Shown here: in pieces, positions 23,101 through 37,900 of the stretch
How the letters are laid out: each line of letters opens with the position of its first letter
Position numbering within the stretch: position 1 is the first letter of the stretch
Source of the DNA: Apostichopus japonicus
Lineage: Eukaryota; Echinodermata; Holothuroidea; Aspidochirotida; Stichopodidae
Assembly (NCBI RefSeq): GCF_037975245.1
Contig: NC_092572.1
Span: 16,188,269-16,252,268 of the forward strand
Length of the DNA stretch: 64,000 nt
Direction of reading: 5' to 3'
Position numbers and translations under genes: made by a program
Notes under the pieces: model-generated
Databases searched by the model: none
What the model was told of the DNA's origin: nothing
The model's input: only the letters and a program-made list of their open reading frames with translations

Positions 23101-26100
23101 GACGTCATCACCCGGGGTTCGAACCACGGATGCAAAAGAGAGTCTCGATCATCAGCTCGTACAGTGCGCCGAGCCATCGCGCCACTGTATGGACTGAGAT
23201 ATTAGGTGGATTAACTAATACTTACAGCTCCCCTTGTAGGCACTTGCTGTAAAAGACGTCATCACCCGGGGTTCGAACCACGGATGCAAAAGAGAGTCTC
23301 GATCATCAGCTCGTACAGTGCGCCGAGCCATCGCGCCACTGTATGGACTGAGATATTAGGTGGATTAACTAATACTTACAGCTCCCCTTGTAGGCACTTG
23401 CTGTAAAAGACGTCATCACCCGGGGTTCGAACCACGGATGCAAAAGAGAGTCTCGATCATCAGCTCGTACAGTGCGCCGAGCCATCGCGCCACTGTATGG
23501 ACTGAGATATTAGGTGGATTAACTAATACTTACAGCTCCCCTTGTAGGCACTTGCTGTAAAAGACGTCATCACCCGGGGTTCGAACCACGGATGCAAAAG
23601 AGAGTCTCGATCATCAGCTCGTACAGTGCGCCGAGCCATCGCGCCACTGTATGGACTGAGATATTAGGTGGATTAACTAATACTTACAGCTCCCCTTGTA
23701 GGCACTTGCTGTAAAAGACGTCATCACCCGGGGTTCGAACCACGGATGCAAAAGAGAGTCTCGATCATCAGCTCGTACAGTGCGCCGAGCCATCGCGCCA
23801 CTGTATGGACTGAGATATTAGGTGGATTAACTAATACTTACAGCTCCCCTTGTAGGCACTTGCTGTAAAAGACGTCATCACCCGGGGTTCGAACCACGGA
23901 TGCAAAAGAGAGTCTCGATCATCAGCTCGTACAGTGCGCCGAGCCATCGCGCCACTGTATGGACTGAGATATTAGGTGGATTAACTAATACTTACAGCTC
24001 CCCTTGTAGGCACTTGCTGTAAAAGACGTCATCACCCGGGGTTCGAACCACGGATGCAAAAGAGAGTCTCGATCATCAGCTCGTACAGTGCGCCGAGCCA
24101 TCGCGCCACTGTATGGACTGAGATATTAGGTGGATTAACTAATACTTACAGCTCCCCTTGTAGGCACTTGCTGTAAAAGACGTCATCACCCGGGGTTCGA
24201 ACCACGGATGCAAAAGAGAGTCTCGATCATCAGCTCGTACAGTGCGCCGAGCCATCGCGCCACTGTATGGACTGAGATATTAGGTGGATTAACTAATACT
24301 TACAGCTCCCCTTGTAGGCACTTGCTGTAAAAGACGTCATCACCCGGGGTTCGAACCACGGATGCAAAAGAGAGTCTCGATCATCAGCTCGTACAGTGCG
24401 CCGAGCCATCGCGCCACTGTATGGACTGAGATATTAGGTGGATTAACTAATACTTACAGCTCCCCTTGTAGGCACTTGCTGTAAAAGACGTCATCACCCG
24501 GGGTTCGAACCACGGATGCAAAAGAGAGTCTCGATCATCAGCTCGTACAGTGCGCCGAGCCATCGCGCCACTGTATGGACTGAGATATTAGGTGGATTAA
24601 CTAATACTTACAGCTCCCCTTGTAGGCACTTGCTGTAAAAGACGTCATCACCCGGGGTTCGAACCACGGATGCAAAAGAGAGTCTCGATCATCAGCTCGT
24701 ACAGTGCGCCGAGCCATCGCGCCACTGTATGGACTGAGATATTAGGTGGATTAACTAATACTTACAGCTCCCCTTGTAGGCACTTGCTGTAAAAGACGTC
24801 ATCACCCGGGGTTCGAACCACGGATGCAAAAGAGAGTCTCGATCATCAGCTCGTACAGTGCGCCGAGCCATCGCGCCACTGTATGGACTGAGATATTAGG
24901 TGGATTAACTAATACTTACAGCTCCCCTTGTAGGCACTTGCTGTAAAAGACGTCATCACCCGGGGTTCGAACCACGGATGCAAAAGAGAGTCTCGATCAT
25001 CAGCTCGTACAGTGCGCCGAGCCATCGCGCCACTGTATGGACTGAGATATTAGGTGGATTAACTAATACTTACAGCTCCCCTTGTAGGCACTTGCTGTAA
25101 AAGACGTCATCACCCGGGGTTCGAACCACGGATGCAAAAGAGAGTCTCGATCATCAGCTCGTACAGTGCGCCGAGCCATCGCGCCACTGTATGGACTGAG
25201 ATATTAGGTGGATTAACTAATACTTACAGCTCCCCTTGTAGGCACTTGCTGTAAAAGACGTCATCACCCGGGGTTCGAACCACGGATGCAAAAGAGAGTC
25301 TCGATCATCAGCTCGTACAGTGCGCCGAGCCATCGCGCCACTGTATGGACTGAGATATTAGGTGGATTAACTAATACTTACAGCTCCCCTTGTAGGCACT
25401 TGCTGTAAAAGACGTCATCACCCGGGGTTCGAACCACGGATGCAAAAGAGAGTCTCGATCATCAGCTCGTACAGTGCGCCGAGCCATCGCGCCACTGTAT
25501 GGACTGAGATATTAGGTGGATTAACTAATACTTACAGCTCCCCTTGTAGGCACTTGCTGTAAAAGACGTCATCACCCGGGGTTCGAACCACGGATGCAAA
25601 AGAGAGTCTCGATCATCAGCTCGTACAGTGCGCCGAGCCATCGCGCCACTGTATGGACTGAGATATTAGGTGGATTAACTAATACTTACAGCTCCCCTTG
25701 TAGGCACTTGCTGTAAAAGACGTCATCACCCGGGGTTCGAACCACGGATGCAAAAGAGAGTCTCGATCATCAGCTCGTACAGTGCGCCGAGCCATCGCGC
25801 CACTGTATGGACTGAGATATTAGGTGGATTAACTAATACTTACAGCTCCCCTTGTAGGCACTTGCTGTAAAAGACGTCATCACCCGGGGTTCGAACCACG
25901 GATGCAAAAGAGAGTCTCGATCATCAGCTCGTACAGTGCGCCGAGCCATCGCGCCACTGTATGGACTGAGATATTAGGTGGATTAACTAATACTTACAGC
26001 TCCCCTTGTAGGCACTTGCTGTAAAAGACGTCATCACCCGGGGTTCGAACCACGGATGCAAAAGAGAGTCTCGATCATCAGCTCGTACAGTGCGCCGAGC

Positions 26101-27020
26101 CATCGCGCCACTGTATGGACTGAGATATTAGGTGGATTAACTAATACTTACAGCTCCCCTTGTAGGCACTTGCTGTAAAAGACGTCATCACCCGGGGTTC
26201 GAACCACGGATGCAAAAGAGAGTCTCGATCATCAGCTCGTACAGTGCGCCGAGCCATCGCGCCACTGTATGGACTGAGATATTAGGTGGATTAACTAATA
26301 CTTACAGCTCCCCTTGTAGGCACTTGCTGTAAAAGACGTCATCACCCGGGGTTCGAACCACGGATGCAAAAGAGAGTCTCGATCATCAGCTCGTACAGTG
26401 CGCCGAGCCATCGCGCCACTGTATGGACTGAGATATTAGGTGGATTAACTAATACTTACAGCTCCCCTTGTAGGCACTTGCTGTAAAAGACGTCATCACC
26501 CGGGGTTCGAACCACGGATGCAAAAGAGAGTCTCGATCATCAGCTCGTACAGTGCGCCGAGCCATCGCGCCACTGTATGGACTGAGATATTAGGTGGATT
26601 AACTAATACTTACAGCTCCCCTTGTAGGCACTTGCTGTAAAAGACGTCATCACCCGGGGTTCGAACCACGGATGCAAAAGAGAGTCTCGATCATCAGCTC
26701 GTACAGTGCGCCGAGCCATCGCGCCACTGTATGGACTGAGATATTAGGTGGATTAACTAATACTTACAGCTCCCCTTGTAGGCACTTGCTGTAAAAGACG
26801 TCATCACCCGGGGTTCGAACCACGGATGCAAAAGAGAGTCTCGATCATCAGCTCGTACAGTGCGCCGAGCCATCGCGCCACTGTATGGACTGAGATATTA
26901 GGTGGATTAACTAATACTTACAGCTCCCCTTGTAGGCACTTGCTGTAAAAGACGTCATCACCCGGGGTTCGAACCACGGATGCAAAAGAGAGTCTCGATC
27001 ATCAGCTCGTACAGTGCGCC
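11161..27020 (-). repeat. Invariant core of array 2 (about 103 units)
   Basis: Across this ~15.9 kb the line text recurs at exact multiples of 154 bp and I saw no substitution or length change. Identity this high over about a hundred units implies very recent expansion or very active homogenisation, or an assembly that collapsed real differences. Confidence 0.85.
12122..12275 (-). repeat. Reference S monomer in array 2
   Basis: A clean 154-bp unit, ending at GGTGG, the complement of the unit start used in array 1. Read on the minus strand, its A-box-like sequence lies at 12232-12242, the palindromic B-box core at 12182-12191, and the single T4 tract downstream of the B box at 12163-12166. 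The two inverted repeats described for the L unit are also present. Confidence 0.9.
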
Positions 27021-27024
27021 GAGC

Positions 27025-27026
27025 CA
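27025..27026. other. Two-base insertion (CA) in array 2
   Basis: GAGCCACATCGCG replaces the consensus GAGCCATCGCG. It is the only two-base change seen in the interior of array 2 and ends the long invariant stretch. It could be a tandem duplication of CA. Confidence 0.8.
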
Positions 27027-27235
27027 CATCGCGCCACTGTATGGACTGAGATATTAGGTGGATTAACTAATACTTACAGCTCCCCTTGTAGGCACTTGCT
27101 GTAAAAGACGTCATCACCCGGGGTTCGAACCACGGATGCAAAAGAGAGTCTCGATCATCAGCTCGTACAGTGCGCCGAGCCATCGCGCCACTGTATGGAC
27201 TGAGATATTAGGTGGATTAACTAATACTTACAGCT

Positions 27236-27237
27236 CC
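27236..27237. other. One-base C deletion variant (first of three)
   Basis: CAGCTCCCTTG replaces CAGCTCCCCTTG. The same deletion recurs near 41404 and 44021. It joins two unit frames and creates an open frame of 91 codons at 27136-27411 that is pure repeat translation. Confidence 0.8.
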
Positions 27238-30200
27238 CTTGTAGGCACTTGCTGTAAAAGACGTCATCACCCGGGGTTCGAACCACGGATGCAAAAGAGA
27301 GTCTCGATCATCAGCTCGTACAGTGCGCCGAGCCATCGCGCCACTGTATGGACTGAGATATTAGGTGGATTAACTAATACTTACAGCTCCCCTTGTAGGC
27401 ACTTGCTGTAAAAGACGTCATCACCCGGGGTTCGAACCACGGATGCAAAAGAGAGTCTCGATCATCAGCTCGTACAGTGCGCCGAGCCATCGCGCCACTG
27501 TATGGACTGAGATATTAGGTGGATTAACTAATACTTACAGCTCCCCTTGTAGGCACTTGCTGTAAAAGACGTCATCACCCGGGGTTCGAACCACGGATGC
27601 AAAAGAGAGTCTCGATCATCAGCTCGTACAGTGCGCCGAGCCATCGCGCCACTGTATGGACTGAGATATTAGGTGGATTAACTAATACTTACAGCTCCCC
27701 TTGTAGGCACTTGCTGTAAAAGACGTCATCACCCGGGGTTCGAACCACGGATGCAAAAGAGAGTCTCGATCATCAGCTCGTACAGTGCGCCGAGCCATCG
27801 CGCCACTGTATGGACTGAGATATTAGGTGGATTAACTAATACTTACAGCTCCCCTTGTAGGCACTTGCTGTAAAAGACGTCATCACCCGGGGTTCGAACC
27901 ACGGATGCAAAAGAGAGTCTCGATCATCAGCTCGTACAGTGCGCCGAGCCATCGCGCCACTGTATGGACTGAGATATTAGGTGGATTAACTAATACTTAC
28001 AGCTCCCCTTGTAGGCACTTGCTGTAAAAGACGTCATCACCCGGGGTTCGAACCACGGATGCAAAAGAGAGTCTCGATCATCAGCTCGTACAGTGCGCCG
28101 AGCCATCGCGCCACTGTATGGACTGAGATATTAGGTGGATTAACTAATACTTACAGCTCCCCTTGTAGGCACTTGCTGTAAAAGACGTCATCACCCGGGG
28201 TTCGAACCACGGATGCAAAAGAGAGTCTCGATCATCAGCTCGTACAGTGCGCCGAGCCATCGCGCCACTGTATGGACTGAGATATTAGGTGGATTAACTA
28301 ATACTTACAGCTCCCCTTGTAGGCACTTGCTGTAAAAGACGTCATCACCCGGGGTTCGAACCACGGATGCAAAAGAGAGTCTCGATCATCAGCTCGTACA
28401 GTGCGCCGAGCCATCGCGCCACTGTATGGACTGAGATATTAGGTGGATTAACTAATACTTACAGCTCCCCTTGTAGGCACTTGCTGTAAAAGACGTCATC
28501 ACCCGGGGTTCGAACCACGGATGCAAAAGAGAGTCTCGATCATCAGCTCGTACAGTGCGCCGAGCCATCGCGCCACTGTATGGACTGAGATATTAGGTGG
28601 ATTAACTAATACTTACAGCTCCCCTTGTAGGCACTTGCTGTAAAAGACGTCATCACCCGGGGTTCGAACCACGGATGCAAAAGAGAGTCTCGATCATCAG
28701 CTCGTACAGTGCGCCGAGCCATCGCGCCACTGTATGGACTGAGATATTAGGTGGATTAACTAATACTTACAGCTCCCCTTGTAGGCACTTGCTGTAAAAG
28801 ACGTCATCACCCGGGGTTCGAACCACGGATGCAAAAGAGAGTCTCGATCATCAGCTCGTACAGTGCGCCGAGCCATCGCGCCACTGTATGGACTGAGATA
28901 TTAGGTGGATTAACTAATACTTACAGCTCCCCTTGTAGGCACTTGCTGTAAAAGACGTCATCACCCGGGGTTCGAACCACGGATGCAAAAGAGAGTCTCG
29001 ATCATCAGCTCGTACAGTGCGCCGAGCCATCGCGCCACTGTATGGACTGAGATATTAGGTGGATTAACTAATACTTACAGCTCCCCTTGTAGGCACTTGC
29101 TGTAAAAGACGTCATCACCCGGGGTTCGAACCACGGATGCAAAAGAGAGTCTCGATCATCAGCTCGTACAGTGCGCCGAGCCATCGCGCCACTGTATGGA
29201 CTGAGATATTAGGTGGATTAACTAATACTTACAGCTCCCCTTGTAGGCACTTGCTGTAAAAGACGTCATCACCCGGGGTTCGAACCACGGATGCAAAAGA
29301 GAGTCTCGATCATCAGCTCGTACAGTGCGCCGAGCCATCGCGCCACTGTATGGACTGAGATATTAGGTGGATTAACTAATACTTACAGCTCCCCTTGTAG
29401 GCACTTGCTGTAAAAGACGTCATCACCCGGGGTTCGAACCACGGATGCAAAAGAGAGTCTCGATCATCAGCTCGTACAGTGCGCCGAGCCATCGCGCCAC
29501 TGTATGGACTGAGATATTAGGTGGATTAACTAATACTTACAGCTCCCCTTGTAGGCACTTGCTGTAAAAGACGTCATCACCCGGGGTTCGAACCACGGAT
29601 GCAAAAGAGAGTCTCGATCATCAGCTCGTACAGTGCGCCGAGCCATCGCGCCACTGTATGGACTGAGATATTAGGTGGATTAACTAATACTTACAGCTCC
29701 CCTTGTAGGCACTTGCTGTAAAAGACGTCATCACCCGGGGTTCGAACCACGGATGCAAAAGAGAGTCTCGATCATCAGCTCGTACAGTGCGCCGAGCCAT
29801 CGCGCCACTGTATGGACTGAGATATTAGGTGGATTAACTAATACTTACAGCTCCCCTTGTAGGCACTTGCTGTAAAAGACGTCATCACCCGGGGTTCGAA
29901 CCACGGATGCAAAAGAGAGTCTCGATCATCAGCTCGTACAGTGCGCCGAGCCATCGCGCCACTGTATGGACTGAGATATTAGGTGGATTAACTAATACTT
30001 ACAGCTCCCCTTGTAGGCACTTGCTGTAAAAGACGTCATCACCCGGGGTTCGAACCACGGATGCAAAAGAGAGTCTCGATCATCAGCTCGTACAGTGCGC
30101 CGAGCCATCGCGCCACTGTATGGACTGAGATATTAGGTGGATTAACTAATACTTACAGCTCCCCTTGTAGGCACTTGCTGTAAAAGACGTCATCACCCGG

Positions 30201-33200
30201 GGTTCGAACCACGGATGCAAAAGAGAGTCTCGATCATCAGCTCGTACAGTGCGCCGAGCCATCGCGCCACTGTATGGACTGAGATATTAGGTGGATTAAC
30301 TAATACTTACAGCTCCCCTTGTAGGCACTTGCTGTAAAAGACGTCATCACCCGGGGTTCGAACCACGGATGCAAAAGAGAGTCTCGATCATCAGCTCGTA
30401 CAGTGCGCCGAGCCATCGCGCCACTGTATGGACTGAGATATTAGGTGGATTAACTAATACTTACAGCTCCCCTTGTAGGCACTTGCTGTAAAAGACGTCA
30501 TCACCCGGGGTTCGAACCACGGATGCAAAAGAGAGTCTCGATCATCAGCTCGTACAGTGCGCCGAGCCATCGCGCCACTGTATGGACTGAGATATTAGGT
30601 GGATTAACTAATACTTACAGCTCCCCTTGTAGGCACTTGCTGTAAAAGACGTCATCACCCGGGGTTCGAACCACGGATGCAAAAGAGAGTCTCGATCATC
30701 AGCTCGTACAGTGCGCCGAGCCATCGCGCCACTGTATGGACTGAGATATTAGGTGGATTAACTAATACTTACAGCTCCCCTTGTAGGCACTTGCTGTAAA
30801 AGACGTCATCACCCGGGGTTCGAACCACGGATGCAAAAGAGAGTCTCGATCATCAGCTCGTACAGTGCGCCGAGCCATCGCGCCACTGTATGGACTGAGA
30901 TATTAGGTGGATTAACTAATACTTACAGCTCCCCTTGTAGGCACTTGCTGTAAAAGACGTCATCACCCGGGGTTCGAACCACGGATGCAAAAGAGAGTCT
31001 CGATCATCAGCTCGTACAGTGCGCCGAGCCATCGCGCCACTGTATGGACTGAGATATTAGGTGGATTAACTAATACTTACAGCTCCCCTTGTAGGCACTT
31101 GCTGTAAAAGACGTCATCACCCGGGGTTCGAACCACGGATGCAAAAGAGAGTCTCGATCATCAGCTCGTACAGTGCGCCGAGCCATCGCGCCACTGTATG
31201 GACTGAGATATTAGGTGGATTAACTAATACTTACAGCTCCCCTTGTAGGCACTTGCTGTAAAAGACGTCATCACCCGGGGTTCGAACCACGGATGCAAAA
31301 GAGAGTCTCGATCATCAGCTCGTACAGTGCGCCGAGCCATCGCGCCACTGTATGGACTGAGATATTAGGTGGATTAACTAATACTTACAGCTCCCCTTGT
31401 AGGCACTTGCTGTAAAAGACGTCATCACCCGGGGTTCGAACCACGGATGCAAAAGAGAGTCTCGATCATCAGCTCGTACAGTGCGCCGAGCCATCGCGCC
31501 ACTGTATGGACTGAGATATTAGGTGGATTAACTAATACTTACAGCTCCCCTTGTAGGCACTTGCTGTAAAAGACGTCATCACCCGGGGTTCGAACCACGG
31601 ATGCAAAAGAGAGTCTCGATCATCAGCTCGTACAGTGCGCCGAGCCATCGCGCCACTGTATGGACTGAGATATTAGGTGGATTAACTAATACTTACAGCT
31701 CCCCTTGTAGGCACTTGCTGTAAAAGACGTCATCACCCGGGGTTCGAACCACGGATGCAAAAGAGAGTCTCGATCATCAGCTCGTACAGTGCGCCGAGCC
31801 ATCGCGCCACTGTATGGACTGAGATATTAGGTGGATTAACTAATACTTACAGCTCCCCTTGTAGGCACTTGCTGTAAAAGACGTCATCACCCGGGGTTCG
31901 AACCACGGATGCAAAAGAGAGTCTCGATCATCAGCTCGTACAGTGCGCCGAGCCATCGCGCCACTGTATGGACTGAGATATTAGGTGGATTAACTAATAC
32001 TTACAGCTCCCCTTGTAGGCACTTGCTGTAAAAGACGTCATCACCCGGGGTTCGAACCACGGATGCAAAAGAGAGTCTCGATCATCAGCTCGTACAGTGC
32101 GCCGAGCCATCGCGCCACTGTATGGACTGAGATATTAGGTGGATTAACTAATACTTACAGCTCCCCTTGTAGGCACTTGCTGTAAAAGACGTCATCACCC
32201 GGGGTTCGAACCACGGATGCAAAAGAGAGTCTCGATCATCAGCTCGTACAGTGCGCCGAGCCATCGCGCCACTGTATGGACTGAGATATTAGGTGGATTA
32301 ACTAATACTTACAGCTCCCCTTGTAGGCACTTGCTGTAAAAGACGTCATCACCCGGGGTTCGAACCACGGATGCAAAAGAGAGTCTCGATCATCAGCTCG
32401 TACAGTGCGCCGAGCCATCGCGCCACTGTATGGACTGAGATATTAGGTGGATTAACTAATACTTACAGCTCCCCTTGTAGGCACTTGCTGTAAAAGACGT
32501 CATCACCCGGGGTTCGAACCACGGATGCAAAAGAGAGTCTCGATCATCAGCTCGTACAGTGCGCCGAGCCATCGCGCCACTGTATGGACTGAGATATTAG
32601 GTGGATTAACTAATACTTACAGCTCCCCTTGTAGGCACTTGCTGTAAAAGACGTCATCACCCGGGGTTCGAACCACGGATGCAAAAGAGAGTCTCGATCA
32701 TCAGCTCGTACAGTGCGCCGAGCCATCGCGCCACTGTATGGACTGAGATATTAGGTGGATTAACTAATACTTACAGCTCCCCTTGTAGGCACTTGCTGTA
32801 AAAGACGTCATCACCCGGGGTTCGAACCACGGATGCAAAAGAGAGTCTCGATCATCAGCTCGTACAGTGCGCCGAGCCATCGCGCCACTGTATGGACTGA
32901 GATATTAGGTGGATTAACTAATACTTACAGCTCCCCTTGTAGGCACTTGCTGTAAAAGACGTCATCACCCGGGGTTCGAACCACGGATGCAAAAGAGAGT
33001 CTCGATCATCAGCTCGTACAGTGCGCCGAGCCATCGCGCCACTGTATGGACTGAGATATTAGGTGGATTAACTAATACTTACAGCTCCCCTTGTAGGCAC
33101 TTGCTGTAAAAGACGTCATCACCCGGGGTTCGAACCACGGATGCAAAAGAGAGTCTCGATCATCAGCTCGTACAGTGCGCCGAGCCATCGCGCCACTGTA

Positions 33201-34948
33201 TGGACTGAGATATTAGGTGGATTAACTAATACTTACAGCTCCCCTTGTAGGCACTTGCTGTAAAAGACGTCATCACCCGGGGTTCGAACCACGGATGCAA
33301 AAGAGAGTCTCGATCATCAGCTCGTACAGTGCGCCGAGCCATCGCGCCACTGTATGGACTGAGATATTAGGTGGATTAACTAATACTTACAGCTCCCCTT
33401 GTAGGCACTTGCTGTAAAAGACGTCATCACCCGGGGTTCGAACCACGGATGCAAAAGAGAGTCTCGATCATCAGCTCGTACAGTGCGCCGAGCCATCGCG
33501 CCACTGTATGGACTGAGATATTAGGTGGATTAACTAATACTTACAGCTCCCCTTGTAGGCACTTGCTGTAAAAGACGTCATCACCCGGGGTTCGAACCAC
33601 GGATGCAAAAGAGAGTCTCGATCATCAGCTCGTACAGTGCGCCGAGCCATCGCGCCACTGTATGGACTGAGATATTAGGTGGATTAACTAATACTTACAG
33701 CTCCCCTTGTAGGCACTTGCTGTAAAAGACGTCATCACCCGGGGTTCGAACCACGGATGCAAAAGAGAGTCTCGATCATCAGCTCGTACAGTGCGCCGAG
33801 CCATCGCGCCACTGTATGGACTGAGATATTAGGTGGATTAACTAATACTTACAGCTCCCCTTGTAGGCACTTGCTGTAAAAGACGTCATCACCCGGGGTT
33901 CGAACCACGGATGCAAAAGAGAGTCTCGATCATCAGCTCGTACAGTGCGCCGAGCCATCGCGCCACTGTATGGACTGAGATATTAGGTGGATTAACTAAT
34001 ACTTACAGCTCCCCTTGTAGGCACTTGCTGTAAAAGACGTCATCACCCGGGGTTCGAACCACGGATGCAAAAGAGAGTCTCGATCATCAGCTCGTACAGT
34101 GCGCCGAGCCATCGCGCCACTGTATGGACTGAGATATTAGGTGGATTAACTAATACTTACAGCTCCCCTTGTAGGCACTTGCTGTAAAAGACGTCATCAC
34201 CCGGGGTTCGAACCACGGATGCAAAAGAGAGTCTCGATCATCAGCTCGTACAGTGCGCCGAGCCATCGCGCCACTGTATGGACTGAGATATTAGGTGGAT
34301 TAACTAATACTTACAGCTCCCCTTGTAGGCACTTGCTGTAAAAGACGTCATCACCCGGGGTTCGAACCACGGATGCAAAAGAGAGTCTCGATCATCAGCT
34401 CGTACAGTGCGCCGAGCCATCGCGCCACTGTATGGACTGAGATATTAGGTGGATTAACTAATACTTACAGCTCCCCTTGTAGGCACTTGCTGTAAAAGAC
34501 GTCATCACCCGGGGTTCGAACCACGGATGCAAAAGAGAGTCTCGATCATCAGCTCGTACAGTGCGCCGAGCCATCGCGCCACTGTATGGACTGAGATATT
34601 AGGTGGATTAACTAATACTTACAGCTCCCCTTGTAGGCACTTGCTGTAAAAGACGTCATCACCCGGGGTTCGAACCACGGATGCAAAAGAGAGTCTCGAT
34701 CATCAGCTCGTACAGTGCGCCGAGCCATCGCGCCACTGTATGGACTGAGATATTAGGTGGATTAACTAATACTTACAGCTCCCCTTGTAGGCACTTGCTG
34801 TAAAAGACGTCATCACCCGGGGTTCGAACCACGGATGCAAAAGAGAGTCTCGATCATCAGCTCGTACAGTGCGCCGAGCCATCGCGCCACTGTATGGACT
34901 GAGATATTAGGTGGATTAACTAATACTTACAGCTCCCCTTGTAGGCAC

Positions 34949-34949
34949 A
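34949..34949. other. Private substitution T to A in array 2
   Basis: GGCACATGCTG replaces GGCACTTGCTG. It is the only interior single-base substitution I noticed in array 2 between 11161 and 44500. Confidence 0.85.
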
Positions 34950-37900
34950 TGCTGTAAAAGACGTCATCACCCGGGGTTCGAACCACGGATGCAAAAGAGA
35001 GTCTCGATCATCAGCTCGTACAGTGCGCCGAGCCATCGCGCCACTGTATGGACTGAGATATTAGGTGGATTAACTAATACTTACAGCTCCCCTTGTAGGC
35101 ACTTGCTGTAAAAGACGTCATCACCCGGGGTTCGAACCACGGATGCAAAAGAGAGTCTCGATCATCAGCTCGTACAGTGCGCCGAGCCATCGCGCCACTG
35201 TATGGACTGAGATATTAGGTGGATTAACTAATACTTACAGCTCCCCTTGTAGGCACTTGCTGTAAAAGACGTCATCACCCGGGGTTCGAACCACGGATGC
35301 AAAAGAGAGTCTCGATCATCAGCTCGTACAGTGCGCCGAGCCATCGCGCCACTGTATGGACTGAGATATTAGGTGGATTAACTAATACTTACAGCTCCCC
35401 TTGTAGGCACTTGCTGTAAAAGACGTCATCACCCGGGGTTCGAACCACGGATGCAAAAGAGAGTCTCGATCATCAGCTCGTACAGTGCGCCGAGCCATCG
35501 CGCCACTGTATGGACTGAGATATTAGGTGGATTAACTAATACTTACAGCTCCCCTTGTAGGCACTTGCTGTAAAAGACGTCATCACCCGGGGTTCGAACC
35601 ACGGATGCAAAAGAGAGTCTCGATCATCAGCTCGTACAGTGCGCCGAGCCATCGCGCCACTGTATGGACTGAGATATTAGGTGGATTAACTAATACTTAC
35701 AGCTCCCCTTGTAGGCACTTGCTGTAAAAGACGTCATCACCCGGGGTTCGAACCACGGATGCAAAAGAGAGTCTCGATCATCAGCTCGTACAGTGCGCCG
35801 AGCCATCGCGCCACTGTATGGACTGAGATATTAGGTGGATTAACTAATACTTACAGCTCCCCTTGTAGGCACTTGCTGTAAAAGACGTCATCACCCGGGG
35901 TTCGAACCACGGATGCAAAAGAGAGTCTCGATCATCAGCTCGTACAGTGCGCCGAGCCATCGCGCCACTGTATGGACTGAGATATTAGGTGGATTAACTA
36001 ATACTTACAGCTCCCCTTGTAGGCACTTGCTGTAAAAGACGTCATCACCCGGGGTTCGAACCACGGATGCAAAAGAGAGTCTCGATCATCAGCTCGTACA
36101 GTGCGCCGAGCCATCGCGCCACTGTATGGACTGAGATATTAGGTGGATTAACTAATACTTACAGCTCCCCTTGTAGGCACTTGCTGTAAAAGACGTCATC
36201 ACCCGGGGTTCGAACCACGGATGCAAAAGAGAGTCTCGATCATCAGCTCGTACAGTGCGCCGAGCCATCGCGCCACTGTATGGACTGAGATATTAGGTGG
36301 ATTAACTAATACTTACAGCTCCCCTTGTAGGCACTTGCTGTAAAAGACGTCATCACCCGGGGTTCGAACCACGGATGCAAAAGAGAGTCTCGATCATCAG
36401 CTCGTACAGTGCGCCGAGCCATCGCGCCACTGTATGGACTGAGATATTAGGTGGATTAACTAATACTTACAGCTCCCCTTGTAGGCACTTGCTGTAAAAG
36501 ACGTCATCACCCGGGGTTCGAACCACGGATGCAAAAGAGAGTCTCGATCATCAGCTCGTACAGTGCGCCGAGCCATCGCGCCACTGTATGGACTGAGATA
36601 TTAGGTGGATTAACTAATACTTACAGCTCCCCTTGTAGGCACTTGCTGTAAAAGACGTCATCACCCGGGGTTCGAACCACGGATGCAAAAGAGAGTCTCG
36701 ATCATCAGCTCGTACAGTGCGCCGAGCCATCGCGCCACTGTATGGACTGAGATATTAGGTGGATTAACTAATACTTACAGCTCCCCTTGTAGGCACTTGC
36801 TGTAAAAGACGTCATCACCCGGGGTTCGAACCACGGATGCAAAAGAGAGTCTCGATCATCAGCTCGTACAGTGCGCCGAGCCATCGCGCCACTGTATGGA
36901 CTGAGATATTAGGTGGATTAACTAATACTTACAGCTCCCCTTGTAGGCACTTGCTGTAAAAGACGTCATCACCCGGGGTTCGAACCACGGATGCAAAAGA
37001 GAGTCTCGATCATCAGCTCGTACAGTGCGCCGAGCCATCGCGCCACTGTATGGACTGAGATATTAGGTGGATTAACTAATACTTACAGCTCCCCTTGTAG
37101 GCACTTGCTGTAAAAGACGTCATCACCCGGGGTTCGAACCACGGATGCAAAAGAGAGTCTCGATCATCAGCTCGTACAGTGCGCCGAGCCATCGCGCCAC
37201 TGTATGGACTGAGATATTAGGTGGATTAACTAATACTTACAGCTCCCCTTGTAGGCACTTGCTGTAAAAGACGTCATCACCCGGGGTTCGAACCACGGAT
37301 GCAAAAGAGAGTCTCGATCATCAGCTCGTACAGTGCGCCGAGCCATCGCGCCACTGTATGGACTGAGATATTAGGTGGATTAACTAATACTTACAGCTCC
37401 CCTTGTAGGCACTTGCTGTAAAAGACGTCATCACCCGGGGTTCGAACCACGGATGCAAAAGAGAGTCTCGATCATCAGCTCGTACAGTGCGCCGAGCCAT
37501 CGCGCCACTGTATGGACTGAGATATTAGGTGGATTAACTAATACTTACAGCTCCCCTTGTAGGCACTTGCTGTAAAAGACGTCATCACCCGGGGTTCGAA
37601 CCACGGATGCAAAAGAGAGTCTCGATCATCAGCTCGTACAGTGCGCCGAGCCATCGCGCCACTGTATGGACTGAGATATTAGGTGGATTAACTAATACTT
37701 ACAGCTCCCCTTGTAGGCACTTGCTGTAAAAGACGTCATCACCCGGGGTTCGAACCACGGATGCAAAAGAGAGTCTCGATCATCAGCTCGTACAGTGCGC
37801 CGAGCCATCGCGCCACTGTATGGACTGAGATATTAGGTGGATTAACTAATACTTACAGCTCCCCTTGTAGGCACTTGCTGTAAAAGACGTCATCACCCGG

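Noticed and set aside
27136-27411. Open frame of 91 codons, with identical copies at 41303-41578 and 43920-44195
   Set aside because: It is satellite sequence read through a one-base C deletion that joins frames of neighbouring units. It has no initiation context, no domain, and the same residues as the frame in every other unit.
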